Assembly: GCA_028829895.1 (NCBI GenBank)
Contig: CM054180.1
Coordinates: 89,343,135-89,407,134, forward strand
Length of the DNA stretch: 64,000 bases
Source: Sinotaia quadrata
Taxonomy: Eukaryota; Mollusca; Gastropoda; Architaenioglossa; Viviparidae
Direction: 5' to 3'
Part shown: positions 1-12,454 of the stretch, in pieces
How positions within the stretch are numbered: the stretch's first letter is position 1
Layout: each line of letters begins with the position of its first letter
Made by a program: the position numbers and the translations under genes
The notes under the pieces: model-generated
Told to the model about the DNA's origin: nothing
What the model saw: the letters and a program-made list of their open reading frames with translations, nothing else
Database searches by the model: none

Positions 1-683
1 AGACACAATTATCTTTCCTAGGGAAAGTGATGTTTGTAAACTTAGCAATAATACATCCTTTCTGCATTTCTACAGCCAAAGAAGTGATCAAAATGTTCTT
101 GCTCCTTTATTTTTTCATGTAATTGCATTGTACATTATTGTACATCAACACAATTTCATGATTATGATACTGCAGTATTATAATTCAGCATTTATATGTG
201 AACATACAACTATGTGATCATTGAACAAGGAACTTTTATTATATCTAATGATCATGGGAAACTGCAATGCCCAGCATTTATATATTTTAACATATAGTCT
301 CATGATCATGAGGAACAGCAAAAAACAATAAGCAGCTCAGATATTCATTTTTGACAAACAAATAAATATTTTTACTGATGTAACACCAGAAAAGAATCTG
401 TATCATAATTCATTCCTTGACTAGAAGTATCTACCTAGGATAATGATCTAATGACCTAGTTAATAAAAATATCTTCTTATTTTTAATTTTTTTTTAATTT
501 TCTACTTTCTAAATGATTTTTAAATTTTCAGCTTGAGCATAGCATTTTATGTAAAGGAAACAGGCTGTGACAGAGTAAACTTGTCTATTCCTATTTTAAA
601 TTTAAATTGTTGAATTGTCAGATTAACCCAACCTTGGGTACTCCTTATGAAGGTATTTTTTAAAGTGTCAGAGTTGAAGTAAG
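1..683. other. AT-rich non-coding sequence
   Basis: No exon, RNA gene or recognisable element seen. Probably an intron of unc-80 (inference from gene orientation). Confidence 0.4.
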
Positions 684-1013
684 GGATCTTTTCCAGATAA
701 GCCCCGCCACTAATGCAAAAAGTGCTCGCGCGAAAAGTTAAGCCCCGCCACTTTTTGCCAGCTCCAATTTAATGCACGCACGCAACCTTGACCTATTTCT
801 GATGTCTAGACATCACGCCATAAAAACAACTCCTTATCCGCCTCTAACCCTAACACTAAACCTAACTGTAACACTAAACCTAAACCCTAACCCTAACCCT
901 AACCCTAACCTCTTCAATAAAAACTAAAAGTAAAAGTTTCATATCCTCTTTAATCTTTTTTTGGGGGGGTGGCGGGGGTTAACTTTTTGGCGGGGCTTAT
1001 CTGGAAAAGATCC
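684..1013. mobile_element. MITE with 26-bp perfect TIRs and internal telomere-type repeats
   Basis: The first 26 bases, beginning GGATCTTTTCCAGATAAG, are the exact reverse complement of the last 26 (988-1013). Flanks are gaagtaag on the left and aaagtaag on the right, an 8-bp target duplication with one mismatch. A second partial copy of the TIR motif (taagccccgccactttttg, near 741) makes the end a nested palindrome. No coding capacity. The 8-bp duplication would fit a hAT-like or related transposase; the family is not recognised. Confidence 0.85.
844..910. repeat. Interstitial telomere-type (CCCTAA)n tract
   Basis: Four perfect or near-perfect tandem CCCTAA units at the right part, preceded by degenerate variants (ctaacactaaac, cctaactgtaac). 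It lies wholly inside the TIR element at 684-1013. TTAGGG-type repeats are the telomere repeat of most animals. Confidence 0.85.
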
Positions 1014-2331
1014 AAAGTAAGCAACCTGAATCAAGAATGCTAGAAATTGCTAATGTAATGCAAACCAGTGAGTAGTTTTTATTATCCAATGGTTATGATT
1101 TACAAGAACGAGACCAGCCAATGGGCCGAGATTAAAAGTTTACCTGCTGTAGAAAAATCTACTGTCTAATGAATTTGGAGTGGCAAGAATTCAGTTTTGA
1201 AAGGTGGCCATTAACTTTATGAGACAAGTAGCCTTTTCTGCTTTTATTTCAATGTTTGATTTAGATCTCCTGGTTTACTGTTTGTAAACTGCTACAACTG
1301 ACCATGGTAAAGGCAAGAAGCAGCATGTAAGTGTAAGAACATACTACAGTCTAATAATGTGTGATATTAATGATATTGAACAATTTCTAGTGTAGAGAAG
1401 TTGTAGGACATCACTACATTTATTGTTCAGAAGAAGTTGCTACGGCAAAAGGAAATGCCCAGGTTAACTCTAAGTAGAGGAACAGTGTTTTTCAGCATGT
1501 GAGTGAGGCACATGGAGAAACGTAGTAACTGCTGACAATAACTTGTGCTTTGCACATGGAAGGACCATTGAAACAACAATTAAACAAAGTTATGTAAAAC
1601 TATTATCTCTTAGCTCTAATAACTCCATTTCTGTTCTCTGATAAGACTATCCTGTGATTTGTATTGACTCTATTGTTGAATTGTATTTTTAAGACAGGCT
1701 GTGTAAACATAAAATTATCAGAACGTGGGTCCATGGAAATATCATTGTCAGTAATCTATTTCATTGTATTTGTCATGTGTATATTTGATTGTTGATTTAA
1801 TAAATTTATTGTTAAATTTATTGACATTCTTACATATATTGATAACTTTATGTTGGAGAAGAAAGTGGGTGGAGGGTGTGTGTGCTAAATATAGATTAAA
1901 GACGTATTTGTCTTCTCCTTCAGTAAGAAGTTTACCATTCATGTGTGACCATAAATGTTGTTTATGTAGTGGAAGAGAGAAAATGTTAACAGTGCACGTA
2001 TATCCACCAAGTGAGAAAGATGAGTGGTGTCTGCTGGAGGATCATTATAAAATAAATTAAGATTCTCATCACTTGTAATTAGTTTTGGACAGTTAATTAA
2101 TTAATAATAAAAATATCCATTAACTAAGTGGTATTGGTATCACAAAAGCCTATTAATAATAAGAGTCAAAACATCAAAACATCCATACTTAATTTCTTCT
2201 AATTTTCTTCTATTCATAAAGATTTGATTAACTATAATTTTCATTAGAAGAGTTTTGGGCATATGAAATATTATAAAATTTAATGAATAGAACACCCTGG
2301 TTCTATCAAGTAAAAATGACATTTCTTAATA
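1014..2331. other. AT-rich sequence with no feature seen
   Basis: Contains only short chance reading frames (for example 1764-2060 on plus). No family motif and no splice-bounded match to UNC80. Confidence 0.4.
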
Positions 2332-4103
2332 CAGTTGAACCCACTTATCTTGGCATCGGTTAACTTGCCAACACTAGTAAGTCGACGTTTTTGAAGTGGA
2401 ACCACCAAATTCCCTCTTTGTCTTAGCATTTTCTCATCGGTTACATTGATTCTTTTATGTCGCTGAACCTTACTATCTTGGGCACAAAAGAAGGACAAAT
2501 ATCTCGACCCCTGTGATGACTTATCACTAGCTTTTGAAAATGTTAGTTACCGATGCCACTTCGCTAACAATAAATGGTGATGGCTTGTTAACAACCTGCA
2601 GCTTAAACTTAAAAGGGCATTGTTTTCCTCATGGGGCGCGATGTTTGCCACGGGCAAAATAGGCACATTGTTGCCCTTCTCTATTATGTTAGTTAGCCCA
2701 CTTTTGAAGTAACTGCAAGTACGATATTTTCTGAGGCGGCTTTGCCCCCCCTTCCCCCTCCCCGGTTGGAGAGTGGTTGAGGGTGTGCGCCTAATAAGTG
2801 CGACCCGTTTCATCCCCTTCCTCCTGCCCTCCACCTTAGAAGCAAACTAAAACTGAGAACATCATGAAGATGAAAGGTCTATTGTGGCTTCTGGAGTGAA
2901 TGTGAGTGAAACACACACACACAAAATGACTCACAACTTTAATTTTGATACTTGGTTAGCTTTTTGTAAAAATGAACTACAAGTACACCCCACAGGGTTT
3001 TTTGATTTTGTGAGCAATCTTTGTGTTTGCAATGTTGAATACATGTACAGTACATACATGTATAATGAAAGGTTTGTATTGAGAATCGACGGTGGGCCAA
3101 ATTCCCAATTGTCGTAGCATTTTCTCATCATTTATGTCACCGAACACTAATGCAATGTCTGTTTCTTTGTTTGTTTCTTTCTTTGTACTGTACATGTATC
3201 TTGAGCACAAAAGAGGGCCCAAATCACCACTTAACATCAGTTATCTCGATCCCCATGACTAATCATTGCTGGCTTTTGAAAATGTTAGTTATTGATGTCC
3301 TTTAACTGGCTCACACCTCTTTTATGTTAATTAACCTGCTTTTGAAGTAACCAAGCGTACATACTTTTCAGAGCTGTGTTGGAGAAAAATGACTGGTGAA
3401 TTTAATTTTGACACTGGTTAGCTTTTTATAAAATTGAACTACAGTGTACACCCCACAGGTTTTTTGTGATTTTGTAAGCAACCTTTGTGTTTGCAATATT
3501 GGAGAATATAATGAAAGGTTTGTATATTTTATTGTATACATGTACTGGTAAATATCTGCTGTTAGTTGGTGCACATAGCCTTTAGCAAACAATGTACAGT
3601 GTATGTACATTTTTATAGCCTGCCGATCGTGTCATCAAACAAATCGCAGCAATGCTGTTGTGTAAAAAATCAAAAACATGTGCATGTACATTCTCGTTTA
3701 TTAACACACATCATGTACATAAAGAAATTTCAAGCACATTACATGTAATATTGAAGCATTTGTTTTCAAGTAGACTGTTAAAGGCAAAAAGCAACAAAGC
3801 ATTTTAGACTTTGTAAAGAAACCATATTAACCACGTGTACATAAACCTTTTGTTGTTAGCAAACATCTATGTACATTTTTATCACATGCTGATCACGTCA
3901 TCAAACAAATCGTGGCAACGCTGTTGTGTAAAAAATATCACCAAACACGTGCATGTACATTCTCATTCATTAAAGAAATTTCAAGCGCCTGTTATAGTAC
4001 TGTAATATATTGCCGCCTTATTGGTTTTTGGTAATCTCAATAATCAGTTATCTCGATACTTTTTGGCAAACCCCTAGGCCGTCGACATATCCGGGTTCGA
4101 CTA
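2332..4103. mobile_element. pogo/Tigger-like TIR element A, non-autonomous
   Basis: Starts CAGTTGAACCCACTTATC and ends ...CCGGGTTCGACTA, flanked on both sides by TA. The inside is a mosaic. Two diverged copies of a unit near 2938-3085 and 3398-3530 share 'accccacaggttttttgatttt' type sequence. Two copies of a 'catcaaacaaatcg..gcaa.gctgttgtgtaaaaaat' unit lie at 3583-3700 and 3850-3965. A GC-rich module lies at 2733-2895. No transposase frame survives. The element at 7742-9320 is the same element in reverse orientation. CAGT...AACCC ends with a TA duplication are typical of the Tc1/mariner superfamily, pogo group. Confidence 0.8.
2733..2895 (-). repeat. SINE-like GC-rich module, copy 1
   Basis: Shares with 8795-9000 and 14205-14420 the stretches 'gagggtgtgcgcc', 'cctgccctccacct' and 'gatgaaaggtctattg'. 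Much more GC-rich than its surroundings. Found inside TIR element A. It could be a SINE that inserted into the ancestor of A and B; no tRNA-like head was clear. Confidence 0.55.
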
Positions 4104-4191
4104 TATACCTGAAATATGAAAGTCTCTAAACTAAGAAGATTTATTGCATGCATTCAATACAGCGAGCGTGCGTGCGTGTGTGTGCATAAAT

Positions 4192-6122
4192 CAGGGGCGG
4201 GCAAACTTTTGAGACCATAGGCCAGATAAAACTGTTGGAACAGTTCGCAGGTTGGATAGATGACCAAATATCACAAGTCCAGCAAGTTTAGAATATAAAA
4301 TGAGAACAAAAGTAGTTTTTAAAAAATAACTCAGTTTCAATGAAAGATTAATGAGATGGATGGTGTTGCTTACAATGAATCAGTGATTCAATGTCTGGCT
4401 TAGCTGATGAGGTTGACAAGCGAAGAATGTCATTTAGTTGACGGTCAAAGAGTTAAGGCGACTCTTTGTATATTTCATCTTTGAGAACAGTTGTTCACAG
4501 CAAAATGTGCTTCCGAACATAGTACAATGCACTAAGCATGTTTAACAAAATGTGGGAAACTTGCCTGATGGAAGGATGACATCATGAAAAAAGAAAGAGG
4601 AGAAGTGCGGAACTTTGCTTTTAACCAGTCGCTGCATTGCATATCTACCAACTCAATCTGCAAGGAATCTGGAGTGTCATCAACTATGATTTCAAAAGGG
4701 GCACTGAACAACTTGAAATCTGCAGAGAGTGGTCTGATGCCCCAAAAATGTGAGGAAAATTCTTTCCTCAGTGAGGTAATGACTGCACCACAAGTCTCCA
4801 AGTCGACATCTGCTATGGAAAATGCTGAAACTGATCATTAGACAACTGGAATTCCCACAAGCGTAGTTTCACTTCAAATGCTGTGATGTGTGAATGCATT
4901 TCAGGAACGAGAACATCCTTACCTTGCAAATTGACATTGAGGGTGTTGAGGTGTGTGATGATATCCGTGAGAAAGGCCAGACGAGCAAGCCATTTTAGGT
5001 CAGTGAAGTTATCAGCATAAAGGTTCTTTTCATGAAGAAAGTTGAAAATTTCTTGTTGCAGGTCCTGCACATGAGAAAGCATGGCTGCATGACTTAGCCA
5101 GCGGACTTCACAAAAGTAGAGCAGGTCACCATAGTGCGCATTCAATTCATCCATCAGTGCATGAAATTGACGATGTTTGAGACTGGGAAAGTTTGGAATT
5201 CACAACTTTCACCACAATTGACATGACCTCAACAAGGTTTGCAGACTTAGCACATAAGGATTCTTGGTGAATGATGCAGTGCAATTTAAGGATAGTCTGG
5301 ATGTGCCCAAGGACCTTACAGTGGTGAACAAGCAAAGAAGCTGCGCCCTTATTCTCTCCAATCATTGCTGGTGCACCATCAGTCGTCACACAAACAAGAT
5401 GGGACAGATCAAAGGAGTGATGTTCTACACACTGAAGTAAGGCATTGAAGATGTCTTGCCCAGTGGTGGTGTCATGCAGTGGAACAATCTGAAGGAACTC
5501 TTCATGCACTTTGAGGACAGCAGTGACATTTCGTATGAAAATATCTAGTTAGACTGTCTTTCATGTCAGTACTCTCATCAAGAGCAAGAGAGTAGGCAAC
5601 AAAGGTTGAGCAATCACTCTTCACTGAGTCTTGCATATTGTCTGACATCTCCTCAACGTGAGGACGAATAGTATAGGATGACAGGCTCATTTTCTCCAAG
5701 ACTGAACGTTGCTCTGGACAGACAGAATTCACCACAGTCATGAGACATTCTTTGATAAAGTCTCCATCAGAAAATGGCATCATTCTTTGAGCAAGGAGTA
5801 GTGAAACTTCATAACTGGTGCATGTCACTTTTTCATGCACAGATGCTTATTTATGAAATATCAAACTGCTTTTCTCTATATTGCCTCTGAGTTTAGCAAC
5901 AGTATTCTTTTCTCAGAGGCAGACATTAAAGTGAATTTCAAAGTTCGGTGTACTGTTTTCCAGTGGCAATTTCACATTAAACTCTTTGAAGACAGCAACA
6001 GTTTTCAAACAGATCAGACAATGAGCTTGTCCAAATTGTTCTATGAAAAAGTACTTCTCAGAGTTAAATGTCCGACTTTCTATATCCACTTTAAATTTTT
6101 TAGGATGCAGGGTTGCAGACAT
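4192..6122 (-). pseudogene. hAT transposase relic (GTF2IRD2-type), broken
   Basis: Minus-strand pieces in order of a hAT transposase of the type related to GTF2IRD2. The N-terminal piece (about 6122-5913) has ESRTFNS...YFF and a C-L-I-C motif of a BED-like finger. Next come YEVSLLLAQRM, FIKECL, VCPEQRSVLEKMSLS and YSLALDEST (5840-5520), then GQDIFNALL, TTDGAPAMIGENKG and HCIIHQESLCAK (5509-5150), VRWLSHAAMLSHV and LARLAFLTDIITHLN (5154-4813), and a last piece to about 4532. There are at least four frame changes and several stops. Just beyond the C-terminus, at 4192, CAGGGGCGGGCAAACTTTTG looks like the hAT terminus. The matching left end was not found. Not a functional gene. Confidence 0.88.
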
Positions 6123-7741
6123 GATTTGGGGGGGAAGGGGAATAATGGCAAAGAAATAGCAGCAACAACCAGTTCGGTTGTGAACTTAGGGTAGGTCAAG
6201 AAGAATAGCTAAACCGTTCTTTAATTATTTCCCATTTCACTACTGGAGTAAATCTTGTTGATTATAGGCAACAGGAAAAAACCTCATTAACATCACATGT
6301 ACAATTTCAAATAACTGGTCTCAGACTCTTGTTAAAAGAGAAACTTATTTGCAGTTTGATTTATAAAATTATACACTATCTAGCTGCATCAGATGTAAAA
6401 AGTGCACCAAATATACCTTTAGAGACATATGAGTGGTATGCAATACTATAGCAATCTTGGGAAAGAAAGTGCACAAGTACATGATGTATTTTGTAACATG
6501 CTATAATTTATCATATTATTATTATACACATAATGGTTCCACACTTCATACAGTTAAAGTGACAGTCGTGAAACAATTTTTTTAAATGAATCAGGTGTTT
6601 ATTATATAATGCAATAATTTTGTCAAGGAAGACCAAAAGTTAGTTCAGAGCATCAGTCTGTAGTGACACTATTGGGAGATAAGTGTACTTGCCATAGAAA
6701 TCTGTAAACCTAAACAGACATTATTTGAACTGGAAATTCCAACCCAGAGACAATATAAATATGGGTGCAAATCTCAGAAGGAAAATGTCATAAAACTCAG
6801 AGTAAAAACATTGAATTTTGTTATATTTGGGGGAAAAAACACATTATTTTTGTCCTTATATTAAATACCTGATTTTCATCATTTCAGAAATTTCATAATG
6901 TTCATTTTAAAAAAAAGCATTTTGTTGAAGTTAAATAATGGTTTACAGTCCAATTAAGTGGATGCAAAACAATGGCATTATTTTACATCCAGGCAGCTGC
7001 CTCAGAGATGACATATTTAACAAATATGATAAGAAACACAATGCCTGCAGAAAAAACATCAATAGATCCCACCAACCTAAGCATAAATTTTTTGGAAGTC
7101 AGAAGCAACCTCCTCAAATCTAAGCTGAATATCTCTGCAAACATTTAAGCTTGGAGGATAGGTGTTGTCAAATTTTAATATAATGATGAGTTGCAAATAA
7201 TAATTTTGTTTGTTATTGATTCAATGGTAATTTTGTAACATCTAGAATGACATAAAATGTGTGTGGTATGTGATTACAAAAATTATTAGCAGATAGAGAA
7301 GGACATTAATGTGTAGAAGGCAATTAAAATTTGCTGGTATGGAAAAAGATTAAAACTACATCATCTAAACTCAGAACATTGAATTGTATAAAAGTGATTT
7401 TGTTCTCACATGGTAAGTTGAATGTATATATGCTGCCACTATATTTATACACAGAGATACACACTTACTTTGAAACAAACATTAGCATCACATTCCATCC
7501 GTGGCCACACTTGGTACCGGAACTTCCACAATGCTCCAAATCTGCAAACAGTAATATATGTACATAAGGTACATGTACACACATGCATGCACAGTAGAAT
7601 TATCCAACTAACGGGACCAAAGTAGGTTCAGTTAATCAATTAGTTCAGAAAATCAAACACATGAGAAAAATCAATTTATATGAAACAAAGTGTAATTAGC
7701 CCTACAATTAAATTATTGTATGCAATGTTATTATTTCTGTA
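6123..7741. other. AT-rich sequence between the hAT relic and TIR element B
   Basis: No exon or family motif recognised. Short frames are chance. Confidence 0.4.
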
Positions 7742-9320
7742 CAGTCAAACCCAGTTATGTCACCACTAGGAGTTTGCCAAAAAGCATCGAGATAACCAAT
7801 AATATTGAAAACCAATATGGTGGCAATATATTATAGTACTGTAACACGTGCTTGAAATTTCTTTACATACATGATGTGTGTTAATAAATGAGAATATACA
7901 TGCACATGTTTTTGGTGATGTTTTACACAACAGCATTGCCATGATTTGTCTGATGATGCGATCGGCAAAATGTACATACACTGTATATGTTTGCTAACAA
8001 CAAAAGGCTTATGTGAACCAACTAACAGCAGAAATTTATCAGTACATGTATTAAATAAAAATGTACAAACCTTTCATTATATTCTCCAACATTGCAAACA
8101 CAAAGATCGCTCACAAAATCACAAAAAAAACTGTGGGATGTACACTGTAGTTCATTTTTAAAAAAGCTAACCAGTGTCAAAATTAAATTTGTGATTCATT
8201 TCGCTCTGACACAGCTCTGAAAAGTATCGTACACGCGGTTATTTCCAAAGCAGGCTAATTAACATAAAAGAAGTGTGAGCCAGTTGAAGGGCATCGATAA
8301 CTAACATTTTCAAAAGCTAATGATGATTAGTCATGGGGATCAAGATAACCAATATTAAGTGGCGATTTGGGCCATCTTTTGTGCTCAAGATACATGTACA
8401 TGTACAAAGAAAGAAACAAAGAAACAAAAAGGCACTGTACAGGTATTAGTGTTCAGCGAATAAAAGAATCGACATAACTGATGTCAAAATGCTAAGACAA
8501 AGAGGGAATCTGGCTCACCATAGATTCCTTTCATTATACTGTACATATATTCTCTACCATTGCAAACACAAAGTTTGCTCACCAAAAACCTGTGGGATGT
8601 ACACTGTAGTTCATTTTTACAAAAAGCTAACCAGTGTCAAAATTAAATTTGCAAGTCATTTCACTCTGACACAGCACTGAAAAGTATTATACATGCAGTT
8701 ACTTCAAAAGTGGGTTAATTAACATAAAAGAGGTTTGAGCCAGTTGAAGGGCATGCCTATTTTGCAGGATTGCGCCCGATGATGTGTTTCACTCACACTC
8801 ATCCCAGAAGCCACAATAGACCTTTCATCTTCATGATGTTCTCAGTCTTAGACTGCTTCTGGGGGATCCCCACAGCCTCGTGGTGCATCTGAGGTGGAGG
8901 GCAGACAGAAGTGGGTGAAACAGGTCGCACCTATTTGGCGCACATCCTCAACCGCCCTCTGTCGGGGGGTTGGGGGGGGGGCCGAAGCTGCCTGATGAGG
9001 GAAACAATGCCCTTATTAAGTTTAAGCTGCAGGTTGTTAACAAGTTATGGCCATTTATCGTTAGCAAGATGGCAAAGTATCAATATCTACCATTTTCAAA
9101 AGCCAGCGATTAGTCGTTATGGGGAGTGAGATAACTGATGTTAAGTGGTGATTTGGGCACTCTTTTGTGCTAGAGATATTAGGGTTCAGCAACATAAAAG
9201 AATCAACATGATTGATGAGAAAATGCTAAGACAAAGAGAGAATTTGGCGGTTCCACTTCAAAAATGTCGACATAACAGGATTGGCAAGTTAACCGAGGTT
9301 GAGATAAGTGGGTTCGACTG
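7742..9320. mobile_element. pogo/Tigger-like TIR element B, inverted relative to A
   Basis: Begins CAGTCAAACCCAGTTATG after TA and ends ...GATAAGTGGGTTCGACTG before TA. Read in reverse it matches element A over most of its length: the end blocks, the 'catcaaa..' unit, the 'accccacaggttttt' unit and the GC-rich module (here 8795-9000). Length 1579 against 1772 for A, because one internal duplication is shorter. No transposase. Confidence 0.8.
8795..9000 (+). repeat. SINE-like GC-rich module, copy 2
   Basis: Reads 'cacaatagacctttcatctt', 'gatccccacagcctcg', 'gaggtggagggcag', 'gtgaaacaggtcgcacc' and then a G-rich tract. Reverse-orientation copy of the modules at 2733 and 14205. Confidence 0.6.
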
Positions 9321-10608
9321 TATTTTAAAATATACTAACTGCCACCCTCTACCACATTCCTGCACTCATAACAAACAATGATGCACCAAGGTGAACAGAG
9401 ACTGTCCTGAATTCCTACAGGTGCTAAAGCCAAAATTTGATTTTTAACTCCACTAATGACAAATTAAGACTATTTCTAAGCGGTATTTCAGATATCTTCA
9501 AATAAAAGTTGGAATCAAATGCACTAAGTGGCAGGATAGAGAAAGATATCTTTACATCCTACCAAATAATGTCATTTTTGCCTCCAATAGATTGGAACAC
9601 AGTGAATTATGAGACATCAAGAAATCTTGGTTAGTTGTGTGGAAAGAGGAAACTTGGCTAGTAGTATGAAAAAAGGAAACTAAGAAGTCCTAGTAGTGTG
9701 GAAAGAGGACTATCAGAGCACTAACATAACTAGTTGAGAAGGGGGGAGACGGCAATAGTTCAAAACCCATGATACTCCTAGAAAACCATCCCAATAATCT
9801 ACAAATTTTGAATTTTTTTTGAACTAATTTATGTTTAGTATCAGCTGAAGTTGTCTTAGATTCAGATTGAACATTATCTTTTGTCTAGATCGGCCTATTT
9901 AAAACATTTTAGGAAACAAATCTCTTTTATTTTATCTTGGCTGATTGAAGAGAACAGTCCCATGCCTCCATTTTGCAAACTGATTTGCTGCAATGTATTG
10001 AGCAATGATTGTTCCACACAATTGGTTTCAGTTATCATTTTTTTTAAAAAACGAAAATATATTTGACCTCTTCATTGTTACTTATTATGCCAAAAGGATT
10101 TAATTAGTTAGATTTTTTTAAGTGGGTGACAATGCTGACGACATGATGAATTTAGGGGGAGCACTTCTAACCTAGGTTGATTTTGCGCTGGGGAAGTGGT
10201 GTATGGAGGAGGAGGTAGGGTGGTTGGGCCTTATGACTAAGTCAATGTTGATGTAGAAATTTTCTCAAGTCAGGTTGTCATTTTTGATAAGGCAGATGTT
10301 GAGTTGTAGTGGGGTGTTTGGTGTATCTGTGACGTTCATGTCTGGCTAGTAGAGGCATACATTAGCCTGGTGGTCTGTGAGCTAATGTCATGGTGGTTGG
10401 TGTTGTTGATGGTTCTGTCCCCCATGTTGGAGTGGAAAGGATGGGAGGAGGTATCTTACAGAGCCTAGCTACTAGCACATCAAGTCTTTATTTAGTGTAT
10501 ACATATATATGCCCGGGATGTCCAACCCCCTGTCCCTCTCACTGATGTTGTCCTCATGGTAGTTGTTGTCAATGTCTGATGTTCTTTGAGATATCCATAA
10601 GCTGGGGT
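9321..10608. other. Non-coding sequence, no feature seen
   Basis: A T/G-rich part near 10140-10600 has no reading frame of note. Confidence 0.4.
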
Positions 10609-10823
10609 TATCAAGGGTTGGTAAAGTATATTTTTGTAACAACATCCCAATAAAATATTTCCCATTTCATATCTTAAAATAATAAATCATATTGGAGTGT
10701 GCATGCACACACAAAAGGGAGGGGAGGGGCTTTGCATGCCTGCATGTAGGTGTTTGAAATTTTAAAAAAATTTTGATGCATGAGTATTTCAAATTGTATG
10801 CAAGAATTATTCTAAAGAACAGG
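10609..10823. repeat. Direct duplication, distal copy
   Basis: From 'caagggttggtaaagtatat' to 'attattctaaagaac', about 215 bp. It nearly repeats 11607-11815 with small indels and substitutions. Confidence 0.85.
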
Positions 10824-11606
10824 AGACCAGTACGAATTATCAATAATCAGTTGTATCATATTTGCAAAGGGGTGATAGAAAAATCCCCACTGCAAATATT
10901 GTTGCTCACTTTACTCATGTTGTTGTTATCACTGACATTCATGGTGGTAGTGGTGGCAGGTGTTCTCCTTTCCCCCCTCTATGCCCATCTGGTGCCACTG
11001 ACATCATGAGGTGTTTTTTCTTGATACTTTTATCCTTTCTCTCTCATAACCATCTAAATCATCTTCATAATCATCTTTATCATCTTCTTCCTCTTTTTGC
11101 TCTTCTTGCCCTGACAAAGGCATAGGAGTGGCAAGAGCTGAAGCTCTGGTTATCCTTTTCTCCATAGTTTTTAATCCCGGTAATCCTGGACTCCTGGATT
11201 TCCACTCCACTAAAAACAACTGACTTCACACTCCAATGACTCCACAGACCTGCTAATGAATCGAAACTGATTCAAATATTGCTCAGTTGCTTTGGTATAG
11301 ATGCGCAGTTGACATAATGCCAAAAGGGGTAGTTATCTACGTGCCGAATAGACCTCCTGCTTGAGCATTCAAGATGTGTAAGAAAGTACAACATTATTGT
11401 AATTCTATGTTCTCGGTAATTGTGACTCATGTCTAACCTGGAACTCTAGTCAAATTGATTGCCAGTAATTAAATTATTTTCTTTCTTAAGTACATAAAAA
11501 AAAATCCTGAAAAAAATATCACCTTATGATAAGCCTACTTATTTTATCAGCTCACAAATGACATTTTTCCACTAGCAAATTGCGAGTTTGCAAGTGAGAT
11601 TTTCAA

Positions 11607-11815
11607 GGGTTGGTAAAGTATATTTTTGTAACAACATCCCTATAAAATATTTCACATTTCATCTCTTAAAATAAACCATATTGGAGTGTGCATGCACGCA
11701 CAAAAAAAGAGGGGAGGGGCTTTGCATGCCTGCATGTAGGTGTTTGAATTTTTTTTTTTAATTTTGATGCATAAATATTTCAAATTGTATGCAGAATTAT
11801 TCTAAAGAACAATAA
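11607..11815. repeat. Direct duplication, copy next to unc-80 exon 13
   Basis: Second copy of the block at 10609-10823, same orientation, ending about 25 bases from the donor of exon 13. It lies in the intron following that exon. Confidence 0.85.
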
Positions 11816-11840
11816 AGATTATGAAAACTTCATGAATAAC

Positions 11841-11949
11841 CTGAGGATAGCATTTATTCTTTGGTTAGTTTCTTCATGCTGCAGTTCTTTGATGATCATA
11901 TTACGGGCCTTGTCAGGAGATTTGACTGATGAAAGGAGAAATACAGAAG
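11841..11949 (-). CDS. unc80: unc-80 exon 13 of window (short exon)
   Basis: 109 nt, phase 1 in, phase 2 out. The acceptor is tttttcag and the donor is cag|gttatt. It encodes ASVFLLSSVKSPDKARNMII followed by KELQHEETNQRINAIL. It parallels the vertebrate 'AMFLLCAVKVPEA' block that continues with EFHHPE and QRLNAVLKF. The join with exon 12 gives AAAA-A-SVFLL. It is too short to stand out as an open reading frame; I found it by looking for the continuation of exon 12. The expected next piece (WRFRYQ-like) is not visible below this point, so it probably lies outside the window. Confidence 0.93.
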
Positions 11950-12454
11950 CTGAAAAAGAATAAATGAAGAAAACAAAATGTAATATTGATATTTACAGTA
12001 TAGTTTACAAAATGTATTATAACACAATCATGATGGTGCCTCTAAGAGTCTAAGTTATAAATATTTATTTTAACTCTTTCCCTGACAGCCATTATTTATA
12101 GGTAGTCCCAACCAATTGTTCACATTTTATTCAGATTAAAACAAATGTGTTTACATAATAGTTTTCAATCAGGCATGGGCTGCATGGGTCACATGTGTGC
12201 TGTCATGAGGGCTACACAGGACAAATAATTGAAGTCATTTAATAAAATGTATTGCAGAATATTTTTGTTACTTAAATTTAGAAACATACAATGTGCATAC
12301 AAATGTTTTAGCAGCATTCATGAATACAAAGTAATGAAGTAGTTTGACAAAATATATAATTTTAAACGGCAGCATATACTTAAGTTTGTAAAAGCAACAA
12401 ATACATTATACAAAAATTACAGCAGTTCAAAACTGAACATTTATTTGCTGCTAT

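Noticed and set aside
1764..2060. 98-codon plus frame with several Cys
   Set aside because: No recognised motif, AT-rich composition like intron, and overlapping frame on the other strand.
7083..7095. 'gcataaat' as the other target duplication for the hAT end at 4192
   Set aside because: The sequence next to it is not an inverted CAGGGGCGGGC terminus; chance match.
8990..9010. 'ctgatgagggaaac' in element B, similar to a hammerhead core
   Set aside because: The corresponding site in element A reads catgagg, so the core is not conserved and stems are lacking.
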